From NCBI GenBank assembly GCA_934590165.1, contig CAKTOO010000033.1:1-7666 (forward strand): DNA of 7,666 nt, written 5' to 3'. The number at the start of each line of letters is the position of its first letter. Position 1 is the first letter of the stretch. The position numbers and the translations under genes are program-made. Below are positions 1-6,291 of the stretch, piece by piece. The DNA comes from an uncultured Dysosmobacter sp. Its GTDB lineage: Bacteria > Bacillota > Clostridia > Oscillospirales > Oscillospiraceae. The notes under the pieces are model-generated. The model searched no databases. It was given only the letters and a program-made list of their open reading frames with translations, and was not told the origin of the DNA.

Positions 1-75
1 TGCCCCTTTAGAGGTGAAGCCAGTAATGACCCTTCTAGGGTCTGTGCAAACCACCACTTCAGTGGTGGTTATGAT
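1..75 (+). other. Hairpin block, possible IS200/IS605-type right end or terminator
   Basis: Two perfect hairpins stand close together: GACCCT (28-33) with AGGGTC (37-42) around a 3-nt loop, and AACCACCACT (49-58) with AGTGGTGGTT (61-70), realistically a 9-bp stem with a TTCA loop. A T-rich stretch (74-90) follows. No gene is seen in 1-146. Consecutive small hairpins near the end of a transcript are typical of IS200/IS605 right ends, where they overlap the tail of the TnpB guide RNA. The neighbouring tnpB would lie left of the window and cannot be seen. A plain intrinsic terminator for an upstream gene is the main alternative, although the T-run is not directly against the stem. Confidence 0.35.
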
Positions 76-146
76 TTGTTCCTTTTTTGTAAAGACTTTT
101 TTCTGTTCATTCGTTAAAATGGAAGAAAATGAGAAGGAGAGCAACT

Positions 147-974
147 ATGGTCGATCCGAAGAACAAGGCTCTGCGGCCGCCGATTCGGCGCAGTTGGCTC
201 CGCTTGCGGCTGGGAAAGGTATATTATGCGGGAAAGCGGTATCTGCTTTGGTGCTCTCCCAAATTTCGCTGGACCAAGGAGCGCCGGACAGAAAAGCTGC
301 CTTGCCTTCACTTTTTCCATGCAACACCGCTGCTGCGGCAGCTGCGGGGTGAGGATATGGCACTTCAGCAAAATAAAATCACAAATTTAAAATTGGCAGT
401 CTCTAAGCTGGATGGCATCATCCTCCGCCCCGGTGAGACCTTCAGCTATTGGCGGCTCATTGGAAAGCCCAGCCGCCGGAAGGGGTATCAAGAGGGAATG
501 GTACTGTTTCTGGGGCGCATCGGCAGCGATGTGGGAGGTGGGCTTTGCCAACTGTCCAACCTTATTTTCTGGATGACGCTTCATACGCCCCTGACAGTGG
601 TGGAGCGGTACCGCCATTCCCACGATGTATTTCCAGATTCCAACCGTACCCAGCCCTTTGGCAGCGGCGCTACCTGTGCCTATCCCCACCGGGATCTGAT
701 GATCCGAAACGACACAGACCAGCCCTTCCAGCTGTGTCTGCGGGTGGGAGAGACCCACCTGGAGGGGGAGTGGAGGGCCATAACGGCGCCGGAGTACCGG
801 TACGAGATTGTGGAGCGGGACGCCCGGATGGACCAGGCATCCTGGGGCGGATATATACGGCATAACGCGCTGTACCGGAAGGTCTATGACCTAACAGGCC
901 ACCTTGTGGAAGAACAGCTTTTGTTTACTAACGACGCCATTATGATGTACAGCCCACTGCTGCCGGAAAAATAG
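147..974 (+). CDS. VanW-family protein
   Basis: A protein of 275 aa, the usual length for VanW proteins such as those in VanB-type vancomycin-resistance clusters. I recognise the family from the central block: FSYWRLIGKPS, then GGGLCQLSNL and the RHSHDV segment, followed by DLMIRNDTDQPFQL near the C-terminus. The biochemical role of VanW is not established; a link to the cell envelope is inferred from the family. No van ligase or other van genes are visible, so resistance should not be inferred. The start is ATG 147, because AAGGAG at 134-139 sits 7 nt upstream; an in-frame ATG at 129 lacks such a site. No signal peptide is evident; the N-terminus is basic (PPIRRSWLRLRLGK). A TAAAAT at 115-120 could be a -10, but no convincing -35 accompanies it. 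The gene is followed by the palindrome at 992-1030. Confidence 0.88.
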   Translation: MVDPKNKALRPPIRRSWLRLRLGKVYYAGKRYLLWCSPKFRWTKERRTEKLPCLHFFHATPLLRQLRGEDMALQQNKITNLKLAVSKLDGIILRPGETFSYWRLIGKPSRRKGYQEGMVLFLGRIGSDVGGGLCQLSNLIFWMTLHTPLTVVERYRHSHDVFPDSNRTQPFGSGATCAYPHRDLMIRNDTDQPFQLCLRVGETHLEGEWRAITAPEYRYEIVERDARMDQASWGGYIRHNALYRKVYDLTGHLVEEQLLFTNDAIMMYSPLLPEK

Positions 975-983
975 AAAAGTTGG

Positions 984-1014
984 TTGACAAGCCTCGGCCA
1001 TCTATGCATATTAA
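984..1014 (+). promoter_or_regulatory. Sigma-A-like promoter for the membrane-protein/PadR operon
   Basis: A perfect TTGACA (984-989) is followed by two candidate -10 hexamers: CATATT (1007-1012, 17-nt spacer) and TATTAA (1009-1014, 19-nt spacer). Transcription would start near 1020, ahead of the TTG start at 1057. The spacer and -10 lie inside the palindrome at 992-1030, so whatever binds or folds that palindrome should affect this promoter. The -35 is strong and the -10 mediocre, as expected of a regulated promoter. Confidence 0.55.
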
Positions 1015-1030
1015 GCATAGATGGCCGAGG
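992..1030 (+). terminator. Perfect 16-bp-arm palindrome: terminator hairpin and/or operator
   Basis: The arms CCTCGGCCATCTATGC (992-1007) and GCATAGATGGCCGAGG (1015-1030) are exact reverse complements around the 7-nt loop ATATTAA. TATTATTTT follows, so a transcript coming from the VanW gene 18 nt upstream would form a terminator-like hairpin with a U-rich tail. The same bases contain the -10 region of the downstream promoter, so the sequence may also be a DNA operator, for instance for the PadR protein encoded 1.5 kb downstream. The structure is seen directly; which function it has is inference. Confidence 0.7.
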
Positions 1031-1056
1031 TATTATTTTCCTGGGAGGTGTGCACT

Positions 1057-1872
1057 TTGCGAGGAAGCTTTGAGACTTGGATTGTAGAGGTCTTGTACTG
1101 TGTCCGGTTCCTGCCTGACAGAAAGGCCTTCCGGCAGGAGTTGGAAGCGCATTATGAGGACCATGTGCGGGACCTGGAGCGGTTGGGCTATGACCACCAG
1201 TTGGCCCGGAAACGGGCTCTGGGGACCATGGGAGATCCGGTGGAAGTAGGCCAGGCCCTGGACCGGGTATATAAGCCATGGCTGGGGTGGCTGTGGCTAG
1301 TGAGTAAGGGAATACTAATGCTTTCCTGTTTTCTGCTCTTGTGGACATTGCCGCGCATTACTTTGGATTCTTTGACTCCAGTGCAGCGAGTGGGAGATTA
1401 TGAGCCGGAGGGATTTTTTTATTTCAGTGAGGACGCACCTGAACGAACCGAGTCTGTGCGGATCGCACGCGGGCACGGAGCTTCCACCGTTGAGCGGGCC
1501 GGATATACGATCTCTGTACCCTATGTGGCGGTGTGGAAATATTCCACTATGTCCGATTCCACCGGTGAGCCGTATGACCAATATTGGCTGACCGTTGTTG
1601 TAGCCGCGGATGACCAGCGGTTCTGGGACCGAGGACCCATAGGGATGTGGCAGGAACTGCGGACTCTGGATGATGCCGGACGCATTTGTGATACGGTGTG
1701 GGACCCGGAAGGTGGAAATTTTGTTCGGGCTCGGAGCTTCCATGACCCATTTCGTTCTCTGAGCTATTATTACATCAGCCAATTGGAACCACCAGGAGAC
1801 TGGCTTGAGATCACCTATCCCTATGGCGAGCCCTGGAGTATCCGGGTGGATTGGGAGGAAGTACAGCCATGA
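1057..1872 (+). CDS. HAAS-like membrane protein, first gene of a PadR-linked operon
   Basis: A protein of 271 aa. Residues about 10-73 form a charged helical domain (LPDRKAFRQELEAHYEDHV, then DLERLGYDHQLARKRAL and GTMGDPVEVGQALDRVY). This resembles the HAAS/DUF1700 or 'permease prefix' domain that commonly accompanies PadR regulators. One membrane segment follows (about 76-98, WLGWLWLVSKG through LLLWTL), then about 170 residues that are probably extracellular and that I do not recognise. In such pairs the HAAS domain is thought to relay a signal to PadR or a transporter; here that is inference. The start is TTG 1057, since GGGAGGTG at 1043-1050 is well placed for it. An in-frame ATG at 1021 lies inside the palindrome and has no ribosome site. 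The stop overlaps the next start as ATGA (1869-1872), suggesting translational coupling. Confidence 0.75.
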   Translation: MRGSFETWIVEVLYCVRFLPDRKAFRQELEAHYEDHVRDLERLGYDHQLARKRALGTMGDPVEVGQALDRVYKPWLGWLWLVSKGILMLSCFLLLWTLPRITLDSLTPVQRVGDYEPEGFFYFSEDAPERTESVRIARGHGASTVERAGYTISVPYVAVWKYSTMSDSTGEPYDQYWLTVVVAADDQRFWDRGPIGMWQELRTLDDAGRICDTVWDPEGGNFVRARSFHDPFRSLSYYYISQLEPPGDWLEITYPYGEPWSIRVDWEEVQP

Positions 1873-2507
1873 GACTGCCGAAATTGAACCGGAAGGGAAA
1901 GACCTTCCGAAATTTGGTATTGGCGGCATTAGTCCTGTTATTGACAGCCGGGATGTTGGATTTTCCCTGCTGGACGAAAATGGGTCTTCTGCGGCGGGCG
2001 GAGCGGGAGTATTTGCTGACGGAAGGGGCGGAGCTACTGTATGACAACCGCAGTGATCCGGTGGGACTGGATACTTTGTATGCCTGAAGCGGAGAACAGC
2101 TGCTGGAAATTGGTTATGAGCAGACGCCGCTGGGTCTGCGTATCGTATCCATAACGCTTTATCCGCCGGATGTCTGGTATACGTTTGATTTCCGTTGGCG
2201 CTATCGTAGTGAAGGAGGGGCGCATCAGCCAGGCGGAAAGCTGGTAGGGTTTGTGGAGCATGTAGCCGTAGCGGAACTGGAAATCGCCTGGCAGCTTCAC
2301 GATGCTCAGGGGACGCTTTTGATACAGGGTGAGCGGCAGGCGCCCTGCTGCCTTACCTTCCGCATCCAGGAGCCGCCAGGAAGCTTTTCGGAGGCGGAGC
2401 AGCGGCTTTTGACGGGGCAGGAGGTGCCCCGCCTGACAGGAACGCTGCGGCTGTATGGGGCCAACGGAAGCTTACTGGCAGAGCAGCTCTATCCAGATTT
2501 GTGGTGA
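1869..2507 (+). pseudogene. Membrane-anchored protein interrupted by one in-frame TGA
   Basis: Frame 1869-2507 would encode 212 residues but carries a single TGA at 2085-2087 (codon 73). The frame has no other stop, and the codons on both sides look coding. Part one (72 aa) has a basic start, a membrane segment at about 14-33 (NLVLAALVLLLTAGML) and the stretch LLTEGAELLYDN. Part two (codons 74-212) includes YPPDVWYTFDFRWRYRS and ends LAEQLYPDLW. I do not recognise the family; the topology suggests one N-terminal anchor and an outside domain. The simplest reading is a recent nonsense mutation (for example CGA to TGA) giving a truncated product. Restart within part two is possible but no good ribosome site is seen. 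Readthrough or selenocysteine insertion is the less likely alternative. The gene overlaps its upstream neighbour by 4 nt and ends 14 nt before padR, so it is the middle gene of the operon. Confidence 0.7.
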
Positions 2508-2521
2508 GAGGAGGAACACTT

Positions 2522-2860
2522 ATGAAGATCGACAAAAGCCTGATGAGCGGCAGCACGACGCTGCTGGTGCTGTCTCTGCTGGCCCGGGAGGAGATGTACG
2601 GCTACCAGATGATCACGGAGCTGGCCCGCCGGTCGGATCACACCTTTGAGCTGAAAGAGGGGACGCTGTATCCTATCCTCCATGCCCTGGAGGCGGAGAG
2701 GCTGGTGACAGCCCGGGAAAAAGAGGCGGAGACCGGACGGGTGCGGAAATATTACCGCATCACGAAAAAAGGTCTGAAAGCTCTGGAGGAGAAGAAGGAA
2801 GAGTGGAGGTTCTTCACCGAAAAAGTAAATGCCGTGGTTTGTGGTACATCTACTGCCTGA
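2522..2860 (+). CDS. PadR-family transcriptional regulator
   Basis: A protein of 112 aa, typical of short PadR regulators. The winged helix is plain: LLVLSLLAREEMYGYQMITE (about 15-34), then KEGTLYPILHALEAERLV (about 48-65) and the wing with GRVRKYYRITKKGLKALEEK (about 77-96), ending in a short C-terminal helix for dimerisation. Known members repress transporter or envelope-stress genes and often their own operon. The start is ATG 2522, because AGAGGAGG (2507-2514) sits 7 nt upstream; an in-frame GTG at 2501 overlaps the previous gene and lacks a ribosome site. It is the last gene of the three-gene operon with the HAAS-like protein. PadR and HAAS genes are usual partners, although padR more often comes first. 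The palindrome at 992-1030 is a candidate target (inference). Confidence 0.92.
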   Translation: MKIDKSLMSGSTTLLVLSLLAREEMYGYQMITELARRSDHTFELKEGTLYPILHALEAERLVTAREKEAETGRVRKYYRITKKGLKALEEKKEEWRFFTEKVNAVVCGTSTA

Positions 2861-2866
2861 TATGGT

Positions 2867-2895
2867 TTGAATCCCGCAGCGGCCTGTGCTATAAT
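2867..2895 (+). promoter_or_regulatory. Extended -10 promoter for sfsA-mntP
   Basis: TTGAAT (2867-2872), a 17-nt spacer, then consensus TATAAT (2890-2895) preceded by TGC (2887-2889) as an extended -10. Transcription should start near 2902, giving a leader of about 35 nt before sfsA. It begins 6 nt after the padR stop. No terminator is seen between padR and this promoter, so the two operons may be partly read together. Confidence 0.8.
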
Positions 2896-2936
2896 CAGCC
2901 ATATCATTCCGCTGCTGGAAAAGGAGAGAACCGCCT

Positions 2937-3617
2937 ATGCGCTATGGAACCGTCATCCCCGGCCACTTTCTGGCCCGCCCCAACCGCTTTATCGCCCAGG
3001 TGGAAACGGCGGAGGGGATTCAGACCGTCCATGTGAAGAATACCGGCCGCTGCCGGGAACTGCTGGTCCCCGGCGCTGTCGTTTACCTGGAGCGGGGAAC
3101 GAACCCTGGCCGGAAGACAGCCTATGACCTCAACTCCGTGGAAAAGGGGGACCTGCTCATCAACATGGACGCCCAAGCTCCCAATAAGGTCTTTGCCGAA
3201 TGGGCCGGGCAGGGAGGCTTTATACCGGATGTGACGGCGGTGCGGCCGGAGTTCCGGTATGGGGATTCCCGACTGGACTTCTGCCTGGAGACAGCCCAGG
3301 GGCCGCATCTGGTGGAGGTGAAGGGTGTGACGCTGGAGGACGGCGGCGCCGCCTGCTTTCCGGACGCCCCCACGGAGCGGGGCGTCAAGCACATCCGGGA
3401 ACTGCAAAGAGCGGCGGAGGCTGGCCTTGACACCACTCTGTTCTTTGTGGTACAATTTCAAAACGCTTATTCTGTATCTCCCAATGATGCGACCCACCCC
3501 GCATTCGGCGAGGCGCTGCGGGAGGCTGCGGCTCATGGTGTAAACGTTTGTGCATATGACTGCCTGGTGACGCCGGACAGCCTTTCCATCCGCCGGGAGG
3601 TGCCGGTGATCCTGTGA
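2937..3617 (+). CDS. sfsA: SfsA-family nuclease / sugar fermentation stimulation protein
   Basis: A protein of 226 aa, normal for SfsA. The N-terminal OB-like part (about 1-80) contains RFIAQVE, NTGRCRELLVPG (35-46) and a YDLNSV segment. The C-terminal part has the PD-(D/E)xK-type residues: D114 in LDFCLE, then E127 and K129 in LVEVKGVTLED. It is followed by FPDAPTERGVKHIREL and the FVVQFQNAYSVSPND region typical of the family. E. coli SfsA was first linked to maltose metabolism and the fold indicates nucleic-acid binding or cleavage; the cellular role remains unclear. AAGGAG at 2921-2926 lies 10 nt before ATG 2937. The gene has its own strong promoter and is followed after 21 nt by mntP, so the two probably form one transcript. 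Confidence 0.93.
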   Translation: MRYGTVIPGHFLARPNRFIAQVETAEGIQTVHVKNTGRCRELLVPGAVVYLERGTNPGRKTAYDLNSVEKGDLLINMDAQAPNKVFAEWAGQGGFIPDVTAVRPEFRYGDSRLDFCLETAQGPHLVEVKGVTLEDGGAACFPDAPTERGVKHIRELQRAAEAGLDTTLFFVVQFQNAYSVSPNDATHPAFGEALREAAAHGVNVCAYDCLVTPDSLSIRREVPVIL

Positions 3618-3638
3618 GAGAGAAAAGGAAGTTGTGCC

Positions 3639-4214
3639 ATGAGTATTGTGGAGCTGTTTTTGATCGGCGTGGGCTTGTCCATGGATGCGTTTGCCGTGGC
3701 AATCTGCCAGGGGCTTTGTATGCCGAAGCTGAATCTGCGCCACGGTGGTGTCATAGCCCTGTATTTTGGCGGCTTTCAGGCGCTGATGCCCTTGATCGGC
3801 TGGTTTTTGGGCTCCCAGTTCGCCGGTTATATCCAGAGCTTTGACCACTGGGTGGCCTTTGTGCTGCTGGTGCTCATCGGCGGCAATATGATCTGGGAGG
3901 CGCTGTCCCCCGAGGAGGAAGAGACCTCCTGCGCGGTGGTCAACAAACTGGATCACCGGAAACTGTTCATGATGGCTGTGGCCACCAGCATCGATGCCCT
4001 GGCGATAGGTGTCACTTTCGCGTTTTTAGAGGTTTCTATCGTCCCCGCCATCTCCATCATCGGCTGTACCACCTTCTGCCTGTCTCTGGTGGGCGTTGTG
4101 GTGGGTAACTTTTTCGGCGCCCGGTATAAAAAGCGGGCGGAGCTCACCGGCGGCGTCATTTTGGTCCTTCTGGGCGTGAAGATCCTGCTGGAGCATTTGG
4201 GAATCCTTGTGTAA
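3639..4214 (+). CDS. mntP: Manganese efflux pump MntP
   Basis: A membrane protein of 191 aa with about six hydrophobic segments and the two-fold repeat of MntP. The repeats carry LSMDAFAVAICQG (13-25) and TSIDALAIGVTFAF (116-129), with the conserved acidic residues D16 and D119 in the membrane. Between the halves is an acidic loop PEEEE (91-95). MntP proteins export Mn2+ and protect against manganese excess. AAAGGAA (3624-3630) supports ATG 3639. The gene is 21 nt after sfsA and probably shares its promoter. I see no room for a yybP-ykoY manganese riboswitch directly in front, so metal control, if any, is not visible here. The transcript ends at the terminator 4221-4254. Confidence 0.93.
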   Translation: MSIVELFLIGVGLSMDAFAVAICQGLCMPKLNLRHGGVIALYFGGFQALMPLIGWFLGSQFAGYIQSFDHWVAFVLLVLIGGNMIWEALSPEEEETSCAVVNKLDHRKLFMMAVATSIDALAIGVTFAFLEVSIVPAISIIGCTTFCLSLVGVVVGNFFGARYKKRAELTGGVILVLLGVKILLEHLGILV

Positions 4215-4220
4215 TTAAAT

Positions 4221-4254
4221 AAAAGCCCCGGGCCGAAAGGCCCGGGGGCTTTTT
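4221..4254. terminator. Bidirectional intrinsic terminator with GAAA loop
   Basis: The forward strand reads AAAAGCCCCGGGCC, loop GAAA, then GGCCCGGGGGCTTTTT. The GC stem has one extra G on the 3' side. The left A-run and right T-run make it work in both directions, serving mntP (stop at 4214) and the leftward microprotein gene (stop at 4285). The loop is a GNRA tetraloop. Confidence 0.92.
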
Positions 4255-4258
4255 GCGC

Positions 4259-4294
4259 TATGAACTTCAGCAGCAGTATGAACTTCAGCAGCAG
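4259..4294 (-). repeat. 18-bp tandem duplication covering the microprotein stop codon
   Basis: TATGAACTTCAGCAGCAG occurs twice back to back, at 4259-4276 and 4277-4294, with no mismatch. On the reverse strand each unit encodes Cys-Cys-stop(TGA)-Ser-Ser and is in frame with the small cysteine-rich gene, so the first TGA ends the gene and the second copy lies just beyond it. The gene-proximal copy is needed for the present C-terminus. This is probably replication slippage in TGC-rich DNA. Confidence 0.85.
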
Positions 4295-4422
4295 GAAGAG
4301 GAATTGCAGCCGCAGTTGTTTCCGCAGCCGCCCCAGTTGCCGTTGCCGCAGCAGCAGAAAATGATGATGAGCAGGATGATGATCCAGCAGCAGTTGCCGC
4401 CGCCCCAACCATTGTTACACAT
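4285..4422 (-). CDS. 45-residue Cys/Gly-rich membrane microprotein
   Basis: Reading the reverse strand from ATG 4422 gives 45 residues with 11 cysteines and many Gly and Asn. It starts MCNNGWGGG, has a hydrophobic core CCWIIILLIIIFCCC (11-25), then a Gly/Asn/Cys tail including WGGCGNNCGC and ending SSSCC. A consensus AGGAGG (complement of 4430-4435) lies exactly 7 nt before the ATG, which makes translation very likely. It resembles small high-cysteine proteins seen in Clostridia genomes (some are annotated as 'chorion class high-cysteine' proteins) and, in size and single hydrophobic stretch, YjcZ-type microproteins; this is from memory, not a search. The function is unknown; a membrane peptide that binds metal or forms disulfides is possible. 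It lies 73 nt downstream of the SLH gene on the same strand, with a small 6-bp hairpin (4446-4461) between them, and stops 30 nt before a terminator. Confidence 0.8.
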   Translation of the reverse strand: MCNNGWGGGNCCWIIILLIIIFCCCGNGNWGGCGNNCGCNSSSCC

Positions 4423-4495
4423 ATCGCAGCCTCCTATGAAGACGTAGACCGAAAGCGGTCTCAGTTCATCCTATGCGAAGGCGCGCTGGAGGTGA

Positions 4496-5581
4496 CTAAG
4501 ATTTCCTGGCAGAGGGGACCATCCGGTCAGCTTCCCGGGATTCAGCGGCGGTGAACACGCCACGGTCCAGCAGCATGTCCCGCAGGGTCTGGCCCCCCTG
4601 TGCCATCTGGGTGTCCAGAGCATAGTAAGAAACGTAGACCAAATCTGCCCGAAGGAACGTGCCTGTTTTCAGCATGGCATACTCTCCGTCTGTGAGAATG
4701 TTGCTGGAAAGAGCCCGCTCCAAAGCGTCGGACACGGTGGTGTTGGCGGAGGAGCTGTATCCCATGGCACGGAGGATGAACTCCACGTATTGATTGGCGG
4801 GAATGGCCTGACTGGGCCGGAAGGTGTTGGCGGAATAACCATTGGTGTACCCCTTGGCGTAAGCGTAGCCCACGTACTTGTCGGCTTGGGTGCCTTTGGC
4901 GATGTCAGTGAAGGGATGGGAACCGGTATAAGACAGAGCCTCATCCTCCTCACCCAAGACGCGGATGAACATGATAAGTGCCTGCAGCCGTGTGGGCGCT
5001 ACTTCCAGGTCATAACCCTGCCCATAGCCGGTAAAGCTGCCCTTGAACAGGTGCATGGTCTTCAAAGCGGAGGCAATGGCGTTATAGTCCACGGCGTCGG
5101 AATAGCTGAAGGAGTATGTACCCTGATAGTCCACCACGGCGGTTTTGGAGGTGATTTGAAAAAGAGCGCTGGTATCCTCCGCCACCATATAGCGGTGATT
5201 TGCCAATAAAGCAGTGCCGCTGGCAACTGCGGTGCCGGTGGTCACATCCACCACCGTGCCAGAGGGGAAGGAGACTTCCACGCTACCTGCCAGCACCATA
5301 ACACTGGTACCGGTGGTGCCCAACAGGACATCCTGAAACTTCAAACGGGCCTCCGCCCAGTCTTTGGAAATGGCGGAAGCGGTCTCCGCTGTGCCGCCGC
5401 TAAGCAGGGCATCGGACGCGTCCAGCTTTTCCTCCACCTTCTGGTCCACCGATTTTGTGAAAACATCCGTCAGGTAGGAGAGGGAGACCAGAGAGTCATC
5501 AGAGCTGCCGGCTGCCAGTGCGGTGACCATCAGCGCGGAAATAAGCAGGCATACCGTGATGAGAAGAAACTTTTTTTTCAT
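4496..5581 (-). CDS. Exported SLH-domain (S-layer homology) protein
   Basis: A protein of 361 aa from ATG 5581. Residues 1-23 are a classic signal peptide (MKKKF, hydrophobic core, ALA before the predicted cut). Residues about 30-55 could form a coiled coil (FTKSVDQKVEEKLD). A domain at about 80-165 that I do not recognise is rich in Thr, Val and Gly. Three SLH-like repeats follow at about 168-213 (MHLFKGSFTGYGQGYDL, APTRLQALIMFIRVLG), 222-275 (HPFTDIAKG, YVGYAYAKGYTNGYS) and 283-325. SLH repeats normally hold proteins to cell-wall polymers. The start follows from the signal peptide; AAAGGA (complement of 5596-5601) is 14 nt away, longer than usual, and no alternative start codon lies between. 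The gene follows rex by 34 nt and is probably cotranscribed with it. It ends in TAG. Confidence 0.85.
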   Translation of the reverse strand: MKKKFLLITVCLLISALMVTALAAGSSDDSLVSLSYLTDVFTKSVDQKVEEKLDASDALLSGGTAETASAISKDWAEARLKFQDVLLGTTGTSVMVLAGSVEVSFPSGTVVDVTTGTAVASGTALLANHRYMVAEDTSALFQITSKTAVVDYQGTYSFSYSDAVDYNAIASALKTMHLFKGSFTGYGQGYDLEVAPTRLQALIMFIRVLGEEDEALSYTGSHPFTDIAKGTQADKYVGYAYAKGYTNGYSANTFRPSQAIPANQYVEFILRAMGYSSSANTTVSDALERALSSNILTDGEYAMLKTGTFLRADLVYVSYYALDTQMAQGGQTLRDMLLDRGVFTAAESREADRMVPSARKS

Positions 5582-5615
5582 ACAGGCAGTTGCCGTCCTT
5601 TCCAATGGGCGCGGA

Positions 5616-6245
5616 TCACCGATTTGCGATGCGGTAGCTAAGGGTGAGCAAGCTGTCCGCAAAATGGATATTTTCAAATTTCACATCGGGGGAGGGGGAG
5701 GAGAGCTCCACATTGGTAAAGTTCCAGAAGCCCCGGACGCCCAAGTCGATCAGGCGGTTTGCGGTGTCCTGGGCCACAGACTGAGGAATGGTCAAAACCA
5801 CCACATCCACACTGTGCTCCCGGATGAAACTGTCCAAATCGCTCATGGAATAAATGGGTACGCCGTTGACAGAGGTGCCGATGACAGTGGGGGAAACATC
5901 AAAGGCGGCGTCCACAGTAAAGCCAGTGTGGGAGAAGGGAAAGTTTTGTAGCAGGGCGTGCCCCAGATTGCCCACACCGATCATGACCAGGTGGTGGTTG
6001 TTGTCCACGCCCAGAATGTGCCCGATCTCAGCACGGAGCTCTTCCACGTTATAGCCGTAGCCCTGCTGTCCAAACTCGCCGAAACAGCTGAAATCCTGTC
6101 GAATCTGGGAGGCGGTGATGTTCATCTCCTGGCCCAGGGAATGGGAGGAGATGCGGACTACACCGCGGTTGCACAGGTCAGTCAGCTGGCGGTAATATCG
6201 GGGAAGACGCCGGATAACAGCGTCAGAGATGTTCTCCTTTTTCAA
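5616..6245 (-). CDS. rex: Redox-sensing transcriptional repressor Rex
   Basis: A protein of 209 aa, standard for Rex. It begins KKENISDAVIRRLPRYYRQL, which matches the family N-terminus. A winged helix follows (about 33-65, SLGQEMNITASQIRQDFSCF and GEFGQQGYGY), then a Rossmann NAD(H) domain with GVGNLG (90-95) and a C-terminal swapped helix ending ADSLLTLSYRIANR. Rex senses NADH/NAD+ and represses fermentation and electron-transfer genes when NADH is low. The best start is TTG 6245: AGGAG (complement of 6254-6258) lies 8 nt upstream. An in-frame GTG at 6254 overlaps that ribosome site and is an unlikely start. The promoter and candidate Rex operators lie directly upstream, so autoregulation is likely. 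The SLH gene follows in the same direction. Confidence 0.95.
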   Translation of the reverse strand: MKKENISDAVIRRLPRYYRQLTDLCNRGVVRISSHSLGQEMNITASQIRQDFSCFGEFGQQGYGYNVEELRAEIGHILGVDNNHHLVMIGVGNLGHALLQNFPFSHTGFTVDAAFDVSPTVIGTSVNGVPIYSMSDLDSFIREHSVDVVVLTIPQSVAQDTANRLIDLGVRGFWNFTNVELSSPSPDVKFENIHFADSLLTLSYRIANR

Positions 6246-6269
6246 AAGACTCACTCCTGTTTCAAGAAT

Positions 6270-6287
6270 TCGTTAAAATATTCTCAA
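6270..6287 (-). promoter_or_regulatory. Candidate Rex operator between rex promoter and start
   Basis: The reverse strand reads TTGAGAA TATT TTAACGA. Compared with the Rex consensus half-sites of Firmicutes (TTGTGAA or TTGTTAA, 4-nt spacer, TTAACAA or TTCACAA) it differs at one position per half. It lies just downstream of the rex -10, where a bound repressor would block transcription. Confidence 0.55.
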
Positions 6288-6291
6288 ATCT

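Noticed and set aside
129..146. Longer VanW start at ATG 129
   Set aside because: The ribosome site 134-139 lies inside this extension and points to ATG 147.
2904..3956. Long reverse ORF of 350 codons over sfsA and mntP
   Set aside because: It lies antisense to two clearly recognised genes and has a His/Gln-rich composition typical of shadow frames in GC-rich DNA.
4253..4447. Forward Gln-rich ORF starting MRYELQQQ
   Set aside because: The CAG codons are the complement of the microprotein's TGC-rich DNA; its only ATG is in the terminator region and it has no ribosome site.
4446..4461. AGACCG/CGGTCT hairpin between SLH gene and microprotein as a terminator
   Set aside because: Only 6 bp and no T-run in the reverse direction; at most a processing or spacer hairpin.
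5582..5677. N-terminal extension of the SLH protein to 5677
   Set aside because: It overlaps the end of rex and would place 32 residues before a clear signal peptide.
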